Of a DNA stretch of 64,000 nt, positions 8,760 through 17,403 are shown one piece after another (the stretch's first letter is position 1; the number at the start of each line of letters is the position of its first letter). The translations under genes and the position numbers were made by a program. Origin of the DNA: Vicinamibacterales bacterium (GTDB taxonomy: Bacteria; Acidobacteriota; Vicinamibacteria; Vicinamibacterales; UBA8438); contig JAPYUM010000008.1 in the NCBI GenBank assembly GCA_029940535.1, forward strand, positions 1 to 64,000, in the 5' to 3' direction. Below the pieces are notes generated by a model. It was not told where the DNA came from. It saw nothing but the letters and a program-made list of their open reading frames with translations, and made no database searches.

Positions 8760-11024
8760 ATGGACTTCCTGGAGCAATTGAACCCGGAGCAGCGGGCGGC
8801 GGTCGTGCAGACCGAGGGACCGCTGTTGATTCTGGCCGGGGCCGGATCGGGAAAGACCCGCGTCATCTCCTCTCGCGTGGCCTACCTGGTTGGCGAGGGA
8901 CACGCCGAACCGGACGAGGTCCTGGCCGTCACCTTCACGAACAAGGCGGCGGCCGAGATGCGAGAACGGGTGGCGCGGCTCCTGGCTGCCGATTGCAGCC
9001 GGCTCTGGGTGTCAACGTTCCACTCCTTCTGTGCTCGTCTCCTCAGACGCGAGGGACCGGCCATTGGCCTGTCCCGCGACTTCGTGATCTATGACTCAGC
9101 AGACCAATTGGCCGTGGTGCGGCGCGCGCTCCGGAACCTGAACATCGACGACAAGGTGCTGCCGGCCCGGCAGGCACTGTCCATCATCAGCCAGGCGAAG
9201 AACCAGATGACCGACCCGGAGTCGCTCCGGAACGAGGGCTGGAGCGCTCGGGGCGAGATGGCGGCCAAGGTGTTCGAGCGATACCGTCGGGCGCTCGATG
9301 ACGCCAACGCGCTCGATTTCGACGACTTGTTGCTCCGCGCGGTCGACCTGTTCGCCACCGTTGAACCGGTCAAGCGACGGTACACCGAGCGGTTCCGGTT
9401 CATCATGGTCGACGAGTACCAGGACACGAATCAGCCGCAGTACACGCTGATTCGGCATCTCGCCGACCAGCATCGCAACCTCTGCGTGGTGGGAGACCCG
9501 GACCAGTCCATCTACAAATGGCGCGGCGCCGACCTCCGTAACATCATGGACTTCGAGCAGGACTTCCCCGAGGCCACCGTCGTCCGCCTCGAGCAGAACT
9601 ACCGCTCGACCCAGGTCATTTTGGACGCCGCGTCGGCCGTCATCAGACAGAACCGCAACCGCAAGGAGAAGCGCCTGTGGACCGACCGCACCGGCGGATC
9701 GTCGCTCAGATACTTCCGCGGAGGTGACGAGCTCGAAGAGGCGGATTGGATCACCAGTCGGCTGGGCGAGGCGCTCGCGGCCGACGAAGAACTGATCGGC
9801 GTGCTGTACCGCACCAACGCGCAGTCACGCGCATTGGAAGACGCCCTGCTCAGACAGGGGACGGCGTACAAGATCATCGGCGGCGTCCGGTTCTACGAAC
9901 GCAAAGAGGTCAAAGACGCCCTGTCCTACCTCCGGCTGTTGATGAATCCAGACGATGACGTCAGCCTGCGACGGGTCGTCAACGTGCCTGCCCGCGGCAT
10001 CGGAAAAGGCGTCATGACCGCCCTCGAAGCGCTGGATCCGCGGGCGCCAGACACCGGGCCGCTGTTTGCCGGCACAGAGGTAGACCCCGGCGCGGCGGGG
10101 TCGCTGTGGCGGCGTCTGGGTCGCGCGCTCGACGAAAAGCTGCTACCAACCCGTGGCTTGACCGCACTCCGACATTTCCGCGATCTCATTCGTAGGCTCA
10201 GCGACATCGCCACTCAGGAGCCGGTCTCCGACGTGTTGGGCAAGCTGCTCGACCAGAGTGGCTACCTCAAGGATCTTCGAGATCAAGAAACCGAAGAGGC
10301 TGAGGGGCGACTGGCCAACCTGATGGAACTGGTCTCGGCCGCGCGCGACTACGAACTGCGAGACCCGGATCCGTCGCTCGCCGGATTCGTTGACCGGCTG
10401 GCGCTGCTCTCGGAGACAGACGAGGACAACGCCGGTGGGGCTCCGGAAGCGCGGGTCTGGCTGATGACCCTGCACGCCGCAAAGGGTCTCGAGTTCCCGG
10501 TCGTGTTCATGGTCGGGATGGAGGAGGGACTCTTCCCCCACATGCGCTCGCGCGACGACGACGAGGCGCTCGAGGAGGAACGTCGCCTCTGCTATGTCGG
10601 GATGACGCGAGCAAAGACACGTCTCATTCTGACGAGCGCGGCTCGCCGACGCGTCTTTGGCGAATATCAGGCTTCTGAGCCATCGCGCTTTCTCAGCGAG
10701 ATCCCAGCCGAGCTGGTGGAGGTGGTGCAACCGGTCTTCTCCACCCCGGCGCGGGTGCCCACGACGTTCGGGCGGGCGCGGCGAGGACGGAGCCGGACGC
10801 AGGCGGACCCAGAGATTCAACCGGACTACGGCTATGCGTACGAAGACGAGGACCAGTCCGTCATCAGTGTCAGTCCGGGCACGCGTGTACGCCACGCCAC
10901 GTTCGGGGTGGGGACCATCCTCTCGGTCGAGCCGCTGACCGACGACATGAAGCTCACGGTGCACTTCAACGACGTCGGCCGAAAAACCCTGCGAGCCAAA
11001 TTCGCAAAACTCACCCTGGCATAG
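8760..11024 (+). CDS. UvrD/PcrA-family superfamily 1 DNA helicase
   Basis: A 754-residue 3'-5' DNA helicase with all SF1A motifs: Q-motif LNPEQRAAV, Walker A GAGSGKTRVI, Walker B VDEYQDTN, GDPDQSIYKWRGAD, LEQNYRSTQ, TLHAAKGLEFPVVF and VGMTRAKTRL. The C-terminus has a short KOW/Tudor-like patch, GTRVRHATFGVGTILSVE, typical of PcrA and known in B. subtilis to contact RNA polymerase. Likely roles are nucleotide excision repair, mismatch repair and clearing replication-transcription conflicts. The ATG at 8760 (MDFLEQLNPEQ) is the family start and lies 28 bp after the glmS stop. PcrA and UvrD cannot be separated by eye, so no symbol is given. Confidence 0.95.
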   Translation: MDFLEQLNPEQRAAVVQTEGPLLILAGAGSGKTRVISSRVAYLVGEGHAEPDEVLAVTFTNKAAAEMRERVARLLAADCSRLWVSTFHSFCARLLRREGPAIGLSRDFVIYDSADQLAVVRRALRNLNIDDKVLPARQALSIISQAKNQMTDPESLRNEGWSARGEMAAKVFERYRRALDDANALDFDDLLLRAVDLFATVEPVKRRYTERFRFIMVDEYQDTNQPQYTLIRHLADQHRNLCVVGDPDQSIYKWRGADLRNIMDFEQDFPEATVVRLEQNYRSTQVILDAASAVIRQNRNRKEKRLWTDRTGGSSLRYFRGGDELEEADWITSRLGEALAADEELIGVLYRTNAQSRALEDALLRQGTAYKIIGGVRFYERKEVKDALSYLRLLMNPDDDVSLRRVVNVPARGIGKGVMTALEALDPRAPDTGPLFAGTEVDPGAAGSLWRRLGRALDEKLLPTRGLTALRHFRDLIRRLSDIATQEPVSDVLGKLLDQSGYLKDLRDQETEEAEGRLANLMELVSAARDYELRDPDPSLAGFVDRLALLSETDEDNAGGAPEARVWLMTLHAAKGLEFPVVFMVGMEEGLFPHMRSRDDDEALEEERRLCYVGMTRAKTRLILTSAARRRVFGEYQASEPSRFLSEIPAELVEVVQPVFSTPARVPTTFGRARRGRSRTQADPEIQPDYGYAYEDEDQSVISVSPGTRVRHATFGVGTILSVEPLTDDMKLTVHFNDVGRKTLRAKFAKLTLA

Positions 11025-11041
11025 CGGGGCGGACCTCCTCG

Positions 11042-11061
11042 GACGGGGGCTGCGCCCCGTC
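11042..11061. terminator. Possible terminator hairpin between convergent genes
   Basis: GACGGGG (11042-11048) and CCCCGTC (11055-11061) form a 7-bp GC stem with a 6-nt loop between the convergent uvrD/pcrA and antiporter operons. There is no U tract on either side, so intrinsic termination is uncertain. Confidence 0.4.
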
Positions 11062-12782
11062 TACACCAACAACGCGGTCAGCCAGAGCGCCAGGACCACC
11101 CACAACACGGTCACCCCGATCGGGAGCCGATACCGGTTCTCATCGTAGGCCGGCGGACCGGCACCGTCTGGCCCCGCCGCGGGGAGTTGTCCCACGTGCG
11201 CCAGTGGATTGGCGGCGTAGGCCGTGGCCAACCGCACGGCGGATCGCGAGGCAGTTTGGGCCAGCCGACCGGTCCGGGCCGCGGTCTCGGCCGCGGCGCG
11301 CAACAGGGTTGGCATGGAACGCCGATACAACCAATCCGTGTCGAGGCTCTCGGTCGCCTCACCACGGAGCTTGCCAAGCAACCACCAGAACGCGAGCGCC
11401 GTGCCACCCAACAACTGTAGGGACCCCGCGACATGGTCGAGGGTATAGGGATGGTAGTCGATCGGTGTCGCCAACCTGGCGTACAGCCAGCCAGGGGCCA
11501 CGCCCAGGCCGATGCAACACGCCGCCGCCACTCCCATGGCCACAATCATGTTGCGTGGCAGTGGACCGACTGAGAGCCCCCGGTCGGGCCCGAAGAACAT
11601 GAAGTAGGGCAACTTCAATCCCGTGTGCAGAAATGTCCCGATGCTGGCCAACGTCAGCAGCAGTTCCGCCAGGCCGCGACCGTCGTCTCCGGCGGCGGTG
11701 ATGATGATGGACTTGCTGATGAACCCGTTGAACAACGGCACGCCGGAGATCGAGAACGCACCGACCATGTACAGCAGCACGACCCACGGCATCTGTCTGG
11801 CAATGCCGCCGAGTTCCGTCAGCTTCCGCCGGCCAGTGACCTCGATGACAGACCCGGCCCCCATCAGGAGGAGCGCCTTGTACAGGATGTGGCAGAAGGC
11901 ATGCGCCGACGCGCCGGCCAGCGCGAGCGGCGTCCCGATACCAACGGCCGTGACCATGTAGCCCACCTGGCTGATGATGTGGTAGCCGAGCAGACGACGA
12001 ATGTCGTTCTCGAGCACCGCGTAGACGACCCCGTACAGTGCCATGATGATGCCGGCCCAGATGAGCAGGTCGTTGCCCGCGAACACCCGGATCAGTACGT
12101 AGACCGCGGTTTTGGTCGTGAACGCGCTCAGAAAAACCATGCCGGGAATCGAGGCTTCGGGATAGGCGTCAGCCAGCCAGGCGTGAAACGGCGGGATGGC
12201 CGCATTGATGGCGACGGCGAGCAGAATGAGCGTGTAGGCCCAGCCACCGGGCGCCCCGAACGGGCCAAACACCAGCGACCCGCCACCGGCCAGATGGGCC
12301 GCCAATCCGACGAGAAAAAGCGCCCCACCGACGAGGTGCACGAAGAGATAGCGGAACCCAGCGGCGCCGGCTCGTGGGGTCGACCCGGACCACACCACGA
12401 ACACCGACGCCCACGCCATCAGCTCCCACCAGGCGAACGCACTGATCCAGTCGCCGGCGTACACGACGCCCAGCGCTCCGCCGGCGTAGACCAAGATCGC
12501 GGCGTGCTCCCCCCGGTGCGTGGCGTGCCAGGAGTACACCGCGCCAATCGCCGCGATCAACGTGAACACCAGCCCAACGAGATGACTCAACGCATCGACG
12601 CGGAGGAGTTGGAGCGACCCCTCACCGACGGCGTAGCTCCAGTGCGCACCATGAGACAGCGTGGCGGCCGCGACGAGCGCGCCGACGGCGCCCAGCACCA
12701 TCACGGCCGAACGGGTGGCGCGTGGTCCCAGCGCCACAGCGCCAGCGGTCACGAACAGGACCATCGCCGGATGGATGGTCAT
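11061..12782 (-). CDS. Mrp/Mbh-type antiporter subunit D-like (NuoL/M/N superfamily), third copy
   Basis: A 573-residue multi-spanning membrane protein of the proton-conducting NuoL/NuoM/NuoN/MrpA/MrpD superfamily. Hallmarks are FAWWELMAWASVFVVW with a glutamate in TM5, IPPFHAWLADAYPEASIPGMVF, the lysine in FTTKTAVYVLIRVFA, and HIISQVGYMVTAVGIG. The ATG at 12782 overlaps the stop of the preceding small gene (ATGA), implying translational coupling. The C-terminal 120 residues are an amphipathic or soluble extension ending in two or more hydrophobic stretches. It is the last gene of the operon. Confidence 0.88.
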   Translation of the reverse strand: MTIHPAMVLFVTAGAVALGPRATRSAVMVLGAVGALVAAATLSHGAHWSYAVGEGSLQLLRVDALSHLVGLVFTLIAAIGAVYSWHATHRGEHAAILVYAGGALGVVYAGDWISAFAWWELMAWASVFVVWSGSTPRAGAAGFRYLFVHLVGGALFLVGLAAHLAGGGSLVFGPFGAPGGWAYTLILLAVAINAAIPPFHAWLADAYPEASIPGMVFLSAFTTKTAVYVLIRVFAGNDLLIWAGIIMALYGVVYAVLENDIRRLLGYHIISQVGYMVTAVGIGTPLALAGASAHAFCHILYKALLLMGAGSVIEVTGRRKLTELGGIARQMPWVVLLYMVGAFSISGVPLFNGFISKSIIITAAGDDGRGLAELLLTLASIGTFLHTGLKLPYFMFFGPDRGLSVGPLPRNMIVAMGVAAACCIGLGVAPGWLYARLATPIDYHPYTLDHVAGSLQLLGGTALAFWWLLGKLRGEATESLDTDWLYRRSMPTLLRAAAETAARTGRLAQTASRSAVRLATAYAANPLAHVGQLPAAGPDGAGPPAYDENRYRLPIGVTVLWVVLALWLTALLV

Positions 12783-13012
12783 TCCGTCGAGTCCTTCTCG
12801 GCATCGTCGTAGAAACGCTCGGGCCGCTGCAGACCGGCCTTGCCGAACGCCTTCGAGACCACGACGATGACGGCGCAGCCCACGAACCCGAACACCAGGT
12901 CGAATCCTGGCGCGTGGTGCCACCACATCTCGCCATGCGGATGGGCCAGCAGGTCCAGCGACACCGTCGCCGCCGCGATCACCGCGACCGCCGCGCCACG
13001 CCCCTTATTCAT
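12779..13012 (-). CDS. Small membrane protein of the antiporter operon (unknown function)
   Basis: A 77-residue protein with two predicted membrane segments (AAVAVIAAATVSLDLLAH and FDLVFGFVGCAVIVVVSKAF) separated by a His/Trp-rich loop (HPHGEMWWHH). The tail RPERFYDDAEKD is charged. It overlaps the genes on both sides by 4 bp (ATGA), so it belongs to the operon. I do not recognise it as a classical Mrp subunit. Its position between two antiporter-like subunits suggests an accessory or structural role. The histidine cluster could bind metal, but that is speculation. Confidence 0.75.
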   Translation of the reverse strand: MNKGRGAAVAVIAAATVSLDLLAHPHGEMWWHHAPGFDLVFGFVGCAVIVVVSKAFGKAGLQRPERFYDDAEKDSTE

Positions 13013-14505
13013 GGCGACCCTCCAATCCCGGCGCCGACCACGCTCTGGGCGGCACTCCACGCCAAGCGGTAGAATCCGACCCCGATATCGGGCCTGACCC
13101 CCAGCAGCACGGCAGCAACCGCCGTAGCGGCCAGTGGGACGGTCATCGCCGGCCGTTCAGGCGACACGGTCCCATGCGGCGGGCGGAAGAACGCGGCGTA
13201 CACGATCGGGAAGAAGTAACTCACGTTGATCAGACCGCTGGTCACGAGCACGGCGACCCAGACCCACTGTCCTGTCGACAGTGCCCCAAGTCCGATATTC
13301 CACTTGCTGATGAACCCGGGCAGCAACGGCATCCCGGCCATCCCCGCCGCGGCGAAGGCGAACGCGGTCATCGTGATCGGCATCTGGCGCCCGATGCCGG
13401 CCAGCTGGGAGACATCGTCGCGATGGGAGGCCGTGTGAATTGCGCCGGCACAAAAGAACAGTGTGATCTTCATGAACCCGTGCGCCGCGATATGGAACAT
13501 GGCACCGGCGAGAGCCGTCACCGAACCGACCGCGGCGCCGAGCACGATATATGACAACTGGCTGATCGTGGAGTAGGCAAGCCGACGCTTCAGATGCGTC
13601 TCGCGAAAGGCGCGCAGCGACCCAAACAAGATCGTCGCGGCGGCCAGCGTGGCCAGTACCGTGTCGGCCCCGATGTCCCGCAACAGGTCGAGACCGAAGA
13701 CATAGCCGACAACGCGCAAGATGCCGAACGCCCCGGCCTTGACGACCGCCACGGCGTGCAACAACGCGCTGACCGGGGTCGGCGCAACCATCGCGACGGG
13801 GAGCCATCCGTGCAGCGGCATGATGGCGACCTTGACCCCGACGCCGAGCACGAACAGACCGAACAGCCCCCAGACCGTCGTGCTGGGCAACCCGGCCGGC
13901 AGCATCCCACCGGGACGGAACTCACCGTCGGGCGCCAGCGAATACACCCAGACGATCGCCAGTAACAACGCCTGGCCGGCGGTCAAGGTGTACACCAGAT
14001 ACTTACGCGCGCCCGCGCGCGACTCGGCGGTGCGATTGTGTGCCACGAGCGGGTAGGTCGCGAGCGTCAAGACCTCGTAGAACAGGAAGAAGGTCAGCAA
14101 GTTGGCGGCGAAGGCCAGGCCGATGGTGGCGGAGACGCAGAGGGCGAAATTTGCAAAATATCCGGTCTGATGCGGATACCGACCGGCCCGCATGTAGCCA
14201 ACCGAATAGACCGAGGTCACCAGCCACAACGTCGAGGCGACCAGCGCAAACAGCAGACCAAGGGGGTCGGCCCGCAGGTGGAGGGTCACCCCCGGGATGA
14301 GGGTCAGCCGGGTCGACTCGATCACGCCGCCGTCCAGCACGGTCGGCACCATCGACAGCACGAGCCCGAGCTTGATGATGCCCGCACCGAACGTACAGCT
14401 TTCCCGTAGAATCGCCCACCGGCCGACCCCGCGGATCAGGGCGGCGGCGACCAGCGACACGAGCACCGCGGCGAGTGGACGGTCAGCACCCAGCAGATCA
14501 AACAT
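13009..14505 (-). CDS. Mrp/Mbh-type antiporter subunit D-like (NuoL/M superfamily), second copy
   Basis: A 498-residue polytopic membrane protein. Superfamily motifs are LTFFLFYEVLTLATYPLVAHN (TM5 glutamate), MPLHGWLPVAMVAPTPVSALLHAVAVVKAGAF split over the discontinuous helix, and RLAYSTISQLSYIVLGAAVG. It is the kind of subunit that translocates H+ (or Na+) in Mrp, Mbh and complex I. The start at 14505 overlaps the stop of the upstream copy by one base (TGATG), and its own end overlaps the small downstream gene. An upstream-extended frame to 14616 would run into the neighbouring gene and is rejected. Confidence 0.88.
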   Translation of the reverse strand: MFDLLGADRPLAAVLVSLVAAALIRGVGRWAILRESCTFGAGIIKLGLVLSMVPTVLDGGVIESTRLTLIPGVTLHLRADPLGLLFALVASTLWLVTSVYSVGYMRAGRYPHQTGYFANFALCVSATIGLAFAANLLTFFLFYEVLTLATYPLVAHNRTAESRAGARKYLVYTLTAGQALLLAIVWVYSLAPDGEFRPGGMLPAGLPSTTVWGLFGLFVLGVGVKVAIMPLHGWLPVAMVAPTPVSALLHAVAVVKAGAFGILRVVGYVFGLDLLRDIGADTVLATLAAATILFGSLRAFRETHLKRRLAYSTISQLSYIVLGAAVGSVTALAGAMFHIAAHGFMKITLFFCAGAIHTASHRDDVSQLAGIGRQMPITMTAFAFAAAGMAGMPLLPGFISKWNIGLGALSTGQWVWVAVLVTSGLINVSYFFPIVYAAFFRPPHGTVSPERPAMTVPLAATAVAAVLLGVRPDIGVGFYRLAWSAAQSVVGAGIGGSP

Positions 14506-15980
14506 CAGAACTCGGGCAGCGCAGGCTGGATGACCGAGGTGACCAACGCGCCATTGAAGAGGCCGATGAGCAAGACGGCCGCCCCCAGCGTCAGGACAGG
14601 CACCACCACCCGCCACGACAGCGGAGGCATCCCGGACGCCTGACCCGGGTCGGGCGGCGACGGGCTCTCGGTGAAGTAGACCTGCTCGAGCACGCGGAAA
14701 AAGTAGACGGCGCTCAGCAGGGAGCTCACCATGAGCACGGCCGCGAACACCCAGACGTCGGCGTCAAGGGCGCCACTTAGCAGATACCACTTGCTGAAAA
14801 AACCAGCGGTGGGCGGCATCCCAACCAGGGACAGGGCGGCCACGGTGAAGGCCGCCATGGTGAGTGGCGCCCGGCGGGCCGCGCCAGCGAATCCGGCGAT
14901 CTCGGCTTGCACCGTCTGGCGAGGCATGCTCCCTATGGCGCCGAACAAGCACCCCTTGGCGACGGCGTGGCCGACCACGTGCAGCAGCGCACCGGTGAGC
15001 GCGGCGGCGTTGCCAATGGAGAGCCCCAGCACGACATACCCCATCTGTCCGATGCTCGAGTAGGCCAACATCCGTCGGACATCGGTTTGCGCCAGCGCGA
15101 GGATCGAGCCGGCCAGCACGCCGGCTACCGCCACCCAACTGAGGACGGCACGGGCGGTGTCGACCGCGTCTCCGGCCGGCAGCACGAAGAACAGCACCCG
15201 GATGAGTGCATAGGCGCTGACCTTCGACATGACGGCCGCGATGAACATCGTCACCGGCGGAGGGGCGTAGGTATAGGCGTCAGGCATCCACCCGTGTAAC
15301 GGGAACACCGCCATCTTGACGGCCAGTCCCACCACGATCAGCACGACCCCGACGGTCATCGCACTGCCCGGTGGCACCGTGGCGAGCCGGATGGCGAGAT
15401 CGGCCATGTTCAAGGTTCCGGTCAGGGCGTAGAGATACCCGAGCCCCAACAGGTAGAAGGTCGCCGCAATCGTGCCGACGAGCAAGTAGCGAAAGGTGGC
15501 CACGACCGCGCGTTCACCGCCGGAGGCGAGGAGCGCATACGCCGCCAGGGATGAAATTTCGAGAAACACGTACAGGTTGAACAGATCACCGGTCAGCGTG
15601 ATGCCCAACAGGCCGCTCGTCAGCAGCAGGAACAGACTGTCGAACGCCGCACCGCGCAGCGCCGTATAGACCCGAAGGTGCGGGCCGGCGTAGATGGCGA
15701 CCAGCGCCGCCAGCAGGGCCACCACGACCGCCATCCCGCCGCCGAGCGGGTCAACGACATACTCGATGCCCCACGGCGGCGCCCATCCTCCGAGGTGATA
15801 GTGCCAGTCGTCACCGTCCAGCACCATTCGAAGGGCCGCCAGGGCGCACGCCAGCGACGAGAGGGTCGCCACCACCGTGAGCGCGCGCGACGCGCGCAGC
15901 GACACCCGGGCCACAAGCGGCACCACGAGCGCGCCGACCAGCGGGCAGAGCACGATGAGAATGGGCAGGTGTTCGCTCAC
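14505..15980 (-). CDS. mnhD: Na+/H+ antiporter subunit D (MnhD/MrpD)
   Basis: A 491-residue antiporter-like subunit directly after the MnhC-like gene, which is the usual position of MrpD. It shows FNLYVFLEISSLAAYALLAS (TM5 glutamate), FPLHGWMPDAYTYAPPPVTMFIAAVMSKVSAYAL and RRMLAYSSIGQMGYVVLGLS. Known MrpD proteins form one of the two cation/proton paths of the hetero-oligomeric Mrp complex. The start ATG overlaps the mnhC stop by 4 bp. Which of the three D-like copies is the true MrpD orthologue is inferred from position. Confidence 0.9.
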   Translation of the reverse strand: MSEHLPILIVLCPLVGALVVPLVARVSLRASRALTVVATLSSLACALAALRMVLDGDDWHYHLGGWAPPWGIEYVVDPLGGGMAVVVALLAALVAIYAGPHLRVYTALRGAAFDSLFLLLTSGLLGITLTGDLFNLYVFLEISSLAAYALLASGGERAVVATFRYLLVGTIAATFYLLGLGYLYALTGTLNMADLAIRLATVPPGSAMTVGVVLIVVGLAVKMAVFPLHGWMPDAYTYAPPPVTMFIAAVMSKVSAYALIRVLFFVLPAGDAVDTARAVLSWVAVAGVLAGSILALAQTDVRRMLAYSSIGQMGYVVLGLSIGNAAALTGALLHVVGHAVAKGCLFGAIGSMPRQTVQAEIAGFAGAARRAPLTMAAFTVAALSLVGMPPTAGFFSKWYLLSGALDADVWVFAAVLMVSSLLSAVYFFRVLEQVYFTESPSPPDPGQASGMPPLSWRVVVPVLTLGAAVLLIGLFNGALVTSVIQPALPEF

Positions 15981-16345
15981 TCGCGCAGCCGGTCGAGGAG
16001 CTCGGACTCGTCGAGCGTGTTGAAGCGACGATGGATACGGACCAAGAGGGCCAGCGCGACACCGGTCGTACTCACGCTGACGACGATCGCGGTCAACATG
16101 AGCGCGTGCGGCAACGGATTCGCGTAGGCTGCAGCGACTTCATGCGCGCCTTCGATTTCAATCGGCGGGGTCCCACCGGTGCGGACCGCGAGCGAGATAA
16201 AGAAAACGATGACCGCCACCTGCATCACGTTCATGGCCATTAGCTTGCGGGCGAAGTTCGTCTTCACCAGCATGCCGTACAGGCCGATCAGCAGCAGCAC
16301 CGCCGCCAGTGCGTATTGCGATTGTCCCGCGCCGAACTGACTCAT
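15977..16345 (-). CDS. mnhC: Na+/H+ antiporter subunit C (MnhC/MrpC, NuoK-like)
   Basis: A 122-residue protein with three membrane helices, homologous to NuoK. Recognisable segments are ALAAVLLLIGLYGMLVKTNFARKLMAMNVMQVAVIVFF and DPLPHALMLTAIVVSVSTTG-like 'NPLPHALMLTAIVVSV'. The ATG at 16345 (MSQFGAGQSQYAL) is chosen because the extended frame upstream crosses a 24-bp perfect palindrome and the end of mnhB. Its stop overlaps the mnhD start. It is the only gene in the operon with a sizeable gap (79 bp) in front of it. Confidence 0.92.
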   Translation of the reverse strand: MSQFGAGQSQYALAAVLLLIGLYGMLVKTNFARKLMAMNVMQVAVIVFFISLAVRTGGTPPIEIEGAHEVAAAYANPLPHALMLTAIVVSVSTTGVALALLVRIHRRFNTLDESELLDRLRE

Positions 16346-16383
16346 GGTCGTGGCGTCCTCTCCAGAATCAGACGATGACGTCG

Positions 16384-16407
16384 CCAAGTACTGCCGGCAG
16401 TACTTGG
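16384..16407. repeat. 24-bp perfect palindrome inside the antiporter operon
   Basis: Two 12-nt half sites, CCAAGTACTGCC and its exact complement, meet without a spacer in the only real gap of the operon (16346-16424, between mnhB and mnhC). As RNA it would form a long hairpin 38 nt upstream of the mnhC start. No U tract follows, so it is not a standard terminator. An operator, an RNA processing site or a transcript-stability element are options. Confidence 0.85.
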
Positions 16408-16424
16408 GATTCTGGTCAGTGCCC

Positions 16425-16862
16425 TTAGACGGTGCCGTCGTCCCACGGCGCAAGCACGTCGAAAATCAGGACCAGCACCCCGGTGACCCCGATCATGACA
16501 CCGGTCTCAATCCCAAGGGTGCCAAGGACGCGGATCTGCACGGGGTCCATCGGCAACGGTAGCTCCCCGTAGTCGAGAAAGTTGCCGCCCGACAGCACAC
16601 TGACGATACCGATACCACCGTAGAGGAGCGGTCCCGCGCACGCGAATGTCAACGCGCCTCGTGAAGTCAAGCCGGGCGGGCTGGCCTCACCACGCACCAG
16701 CCGTAACATGATGATCGAGGCCGCCAGAATGACCCCCGCCTGAAACCCGCCACCGGGACTGTCATGCCCGTGAACCAACACGTAGGCGGCGAACAGCCAC
16801 ATGAACGGGGCCAGTAGTCTGGCTGACGCATCGAGTACCGGGCTTCCGAATTTGGACCTCAC
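16425..16862 (-). CDS. mnhB: Na+/H+ antiporter subunit B (MnhB/MrpB)
   Basis: A 145-residue protein with four hydrophobic segments. The MnhB signature YVLVHGHDSPGGGFQAGVILAASIIML lies near residue 27, followed by GIETGVMIGVTGVLVLIFDVLAPW. The ATG at 16862 overlaps the stop of the preceding MbhE-like gene (ATGA). MrpB is a structural subunit of the antiporter complex. Family assignment is firm from the HGHDSPGGGFQ motif. Confidence 0.93.
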   Translation of the reverse strand: MRSKFGSPVLDASARLLAPFMWLFAAYVLVHGHDSPGGGFQAGVILAASIIMLRLVRGEASPPGLTSRGALTFACAGPLLYGGIGIVSVLSGGNFLDYGELPLPMDPVQIRVLGTLGIETGVMIGVTGVLVLIFDVLAPWDDGTV

Positions 16863-17164
16863 GCGGCGTCCTCGTCCCGAGGTGCTGGCGGCTCGTCCCG
16901 TGTGCCGAGGATGAGCAAGCAGGCGATACCGGCGGTGAAAATCACGGTCAACTCGCCGAACGTATCGTAGCCCCGATAGTCGGCGAGGACCGCGGTCACG
17001 AAATTCGCGGCGCCGGTCTCCTCATGCGCATGCTCGAGGTAGTAGGGCGCGACATGTGTAAACGCGGGAGAGTCGCCGTCACCGACCGCAGGCAACTCGG
17101 CCGCCGCCTGCAGCAGGACGACGAAAGCCGGGACGAGAAGCAATCCGGTCAGCCGGCCGATCAT
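16859..17164 (-). CDS. MbhE / MrpA C-terminal-like subunit
   Basis: A 101-residue protein with an N-terminal hydrophobic helix (LTGLLLVPAFVVLLQAAA) and a C-terminal one (ELTVIFTAGIACLLILG). The middle ANFVTAVLADYRGYDTFGELTVIF matches the segment of fused MrpA, or separate MbhE, containing 'VTxILxDFRGFDTxGE'. It is a stand-alone version of a piece that is part of MrpA in Bacillus-type operons. Start at 17164 overlaps the DUF4040 stop by 4 bp. Longer frames upstream are shadows of that gene. Confidence 0.85.
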   Translation of the reverse strand: MIGRLTGLLLVPAFVVLLQAAAELPAVGDGDSPAFTHVAPYYLEHAHEETGAANFVTAVLADYRGYDTFGELTVIFTAGIACLLILGTRDEPPAPRDEDAA

Positions 17165-17403
17165 GTCGACCTCCCGGTCGTCCGCTTGATGGCGCAAACA
17201 AAGAACACGGTGGTGATCACCGCCCCCACGGCCGCCTCCGTAAAGGCGACGTCCAGCGCGTCCTGCACGACGAAGAACGCGGCGGAGAAGAAGCTGAAGG
17301 CTCCGAAAATCGTGACCGCGGACAGCAGTTCCTTCACGCTGAGCGCGGCCACCGCGCAGACCACCATCAGCGACAGAAACAGCGGCGCCAGAATCTCGGT
17401 CAT
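17161..17403 (-). CDS. MbhD / DUF4040-like subunit
   Basis: An 80-residue hydrophobic protein. It carries AALSVKELLSAVTIFGAFSFFSAAFFVVQDALDVAFTEAAVGAV split across two helices, the hallmark of the DUF4040 (MbhD) domain that is fused into MrpA in other operons. 'DVAFTEAAVG' is the conserved acidic motif. It overlaps mnhG upstream and the MbhE-like gene downstream by 4 bp each. Confidence 0.87.
   Translation of the reverse strand: MTEILAPLFLSLMVVCAVAALSVKELLSAVTIFGAFSFFSAAFFVVQDALDVAFTEAAVGAVITTVFFVCAIKRTTGRST

Noticed and set aside
11625-12812. 395-codon plus-strand open frame
   Set aside because: It lies antisense to an antiporter subunit with clear membrane motifs, and the product is a hydrophilic repeat-poor translation typical of high-GC shadow frames.
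16384-16407. Palindrome as an intrinsic terminator
   Set aside because: No T-rich tract follows on either strand, and termination here would cut off six essential downstream subunits.
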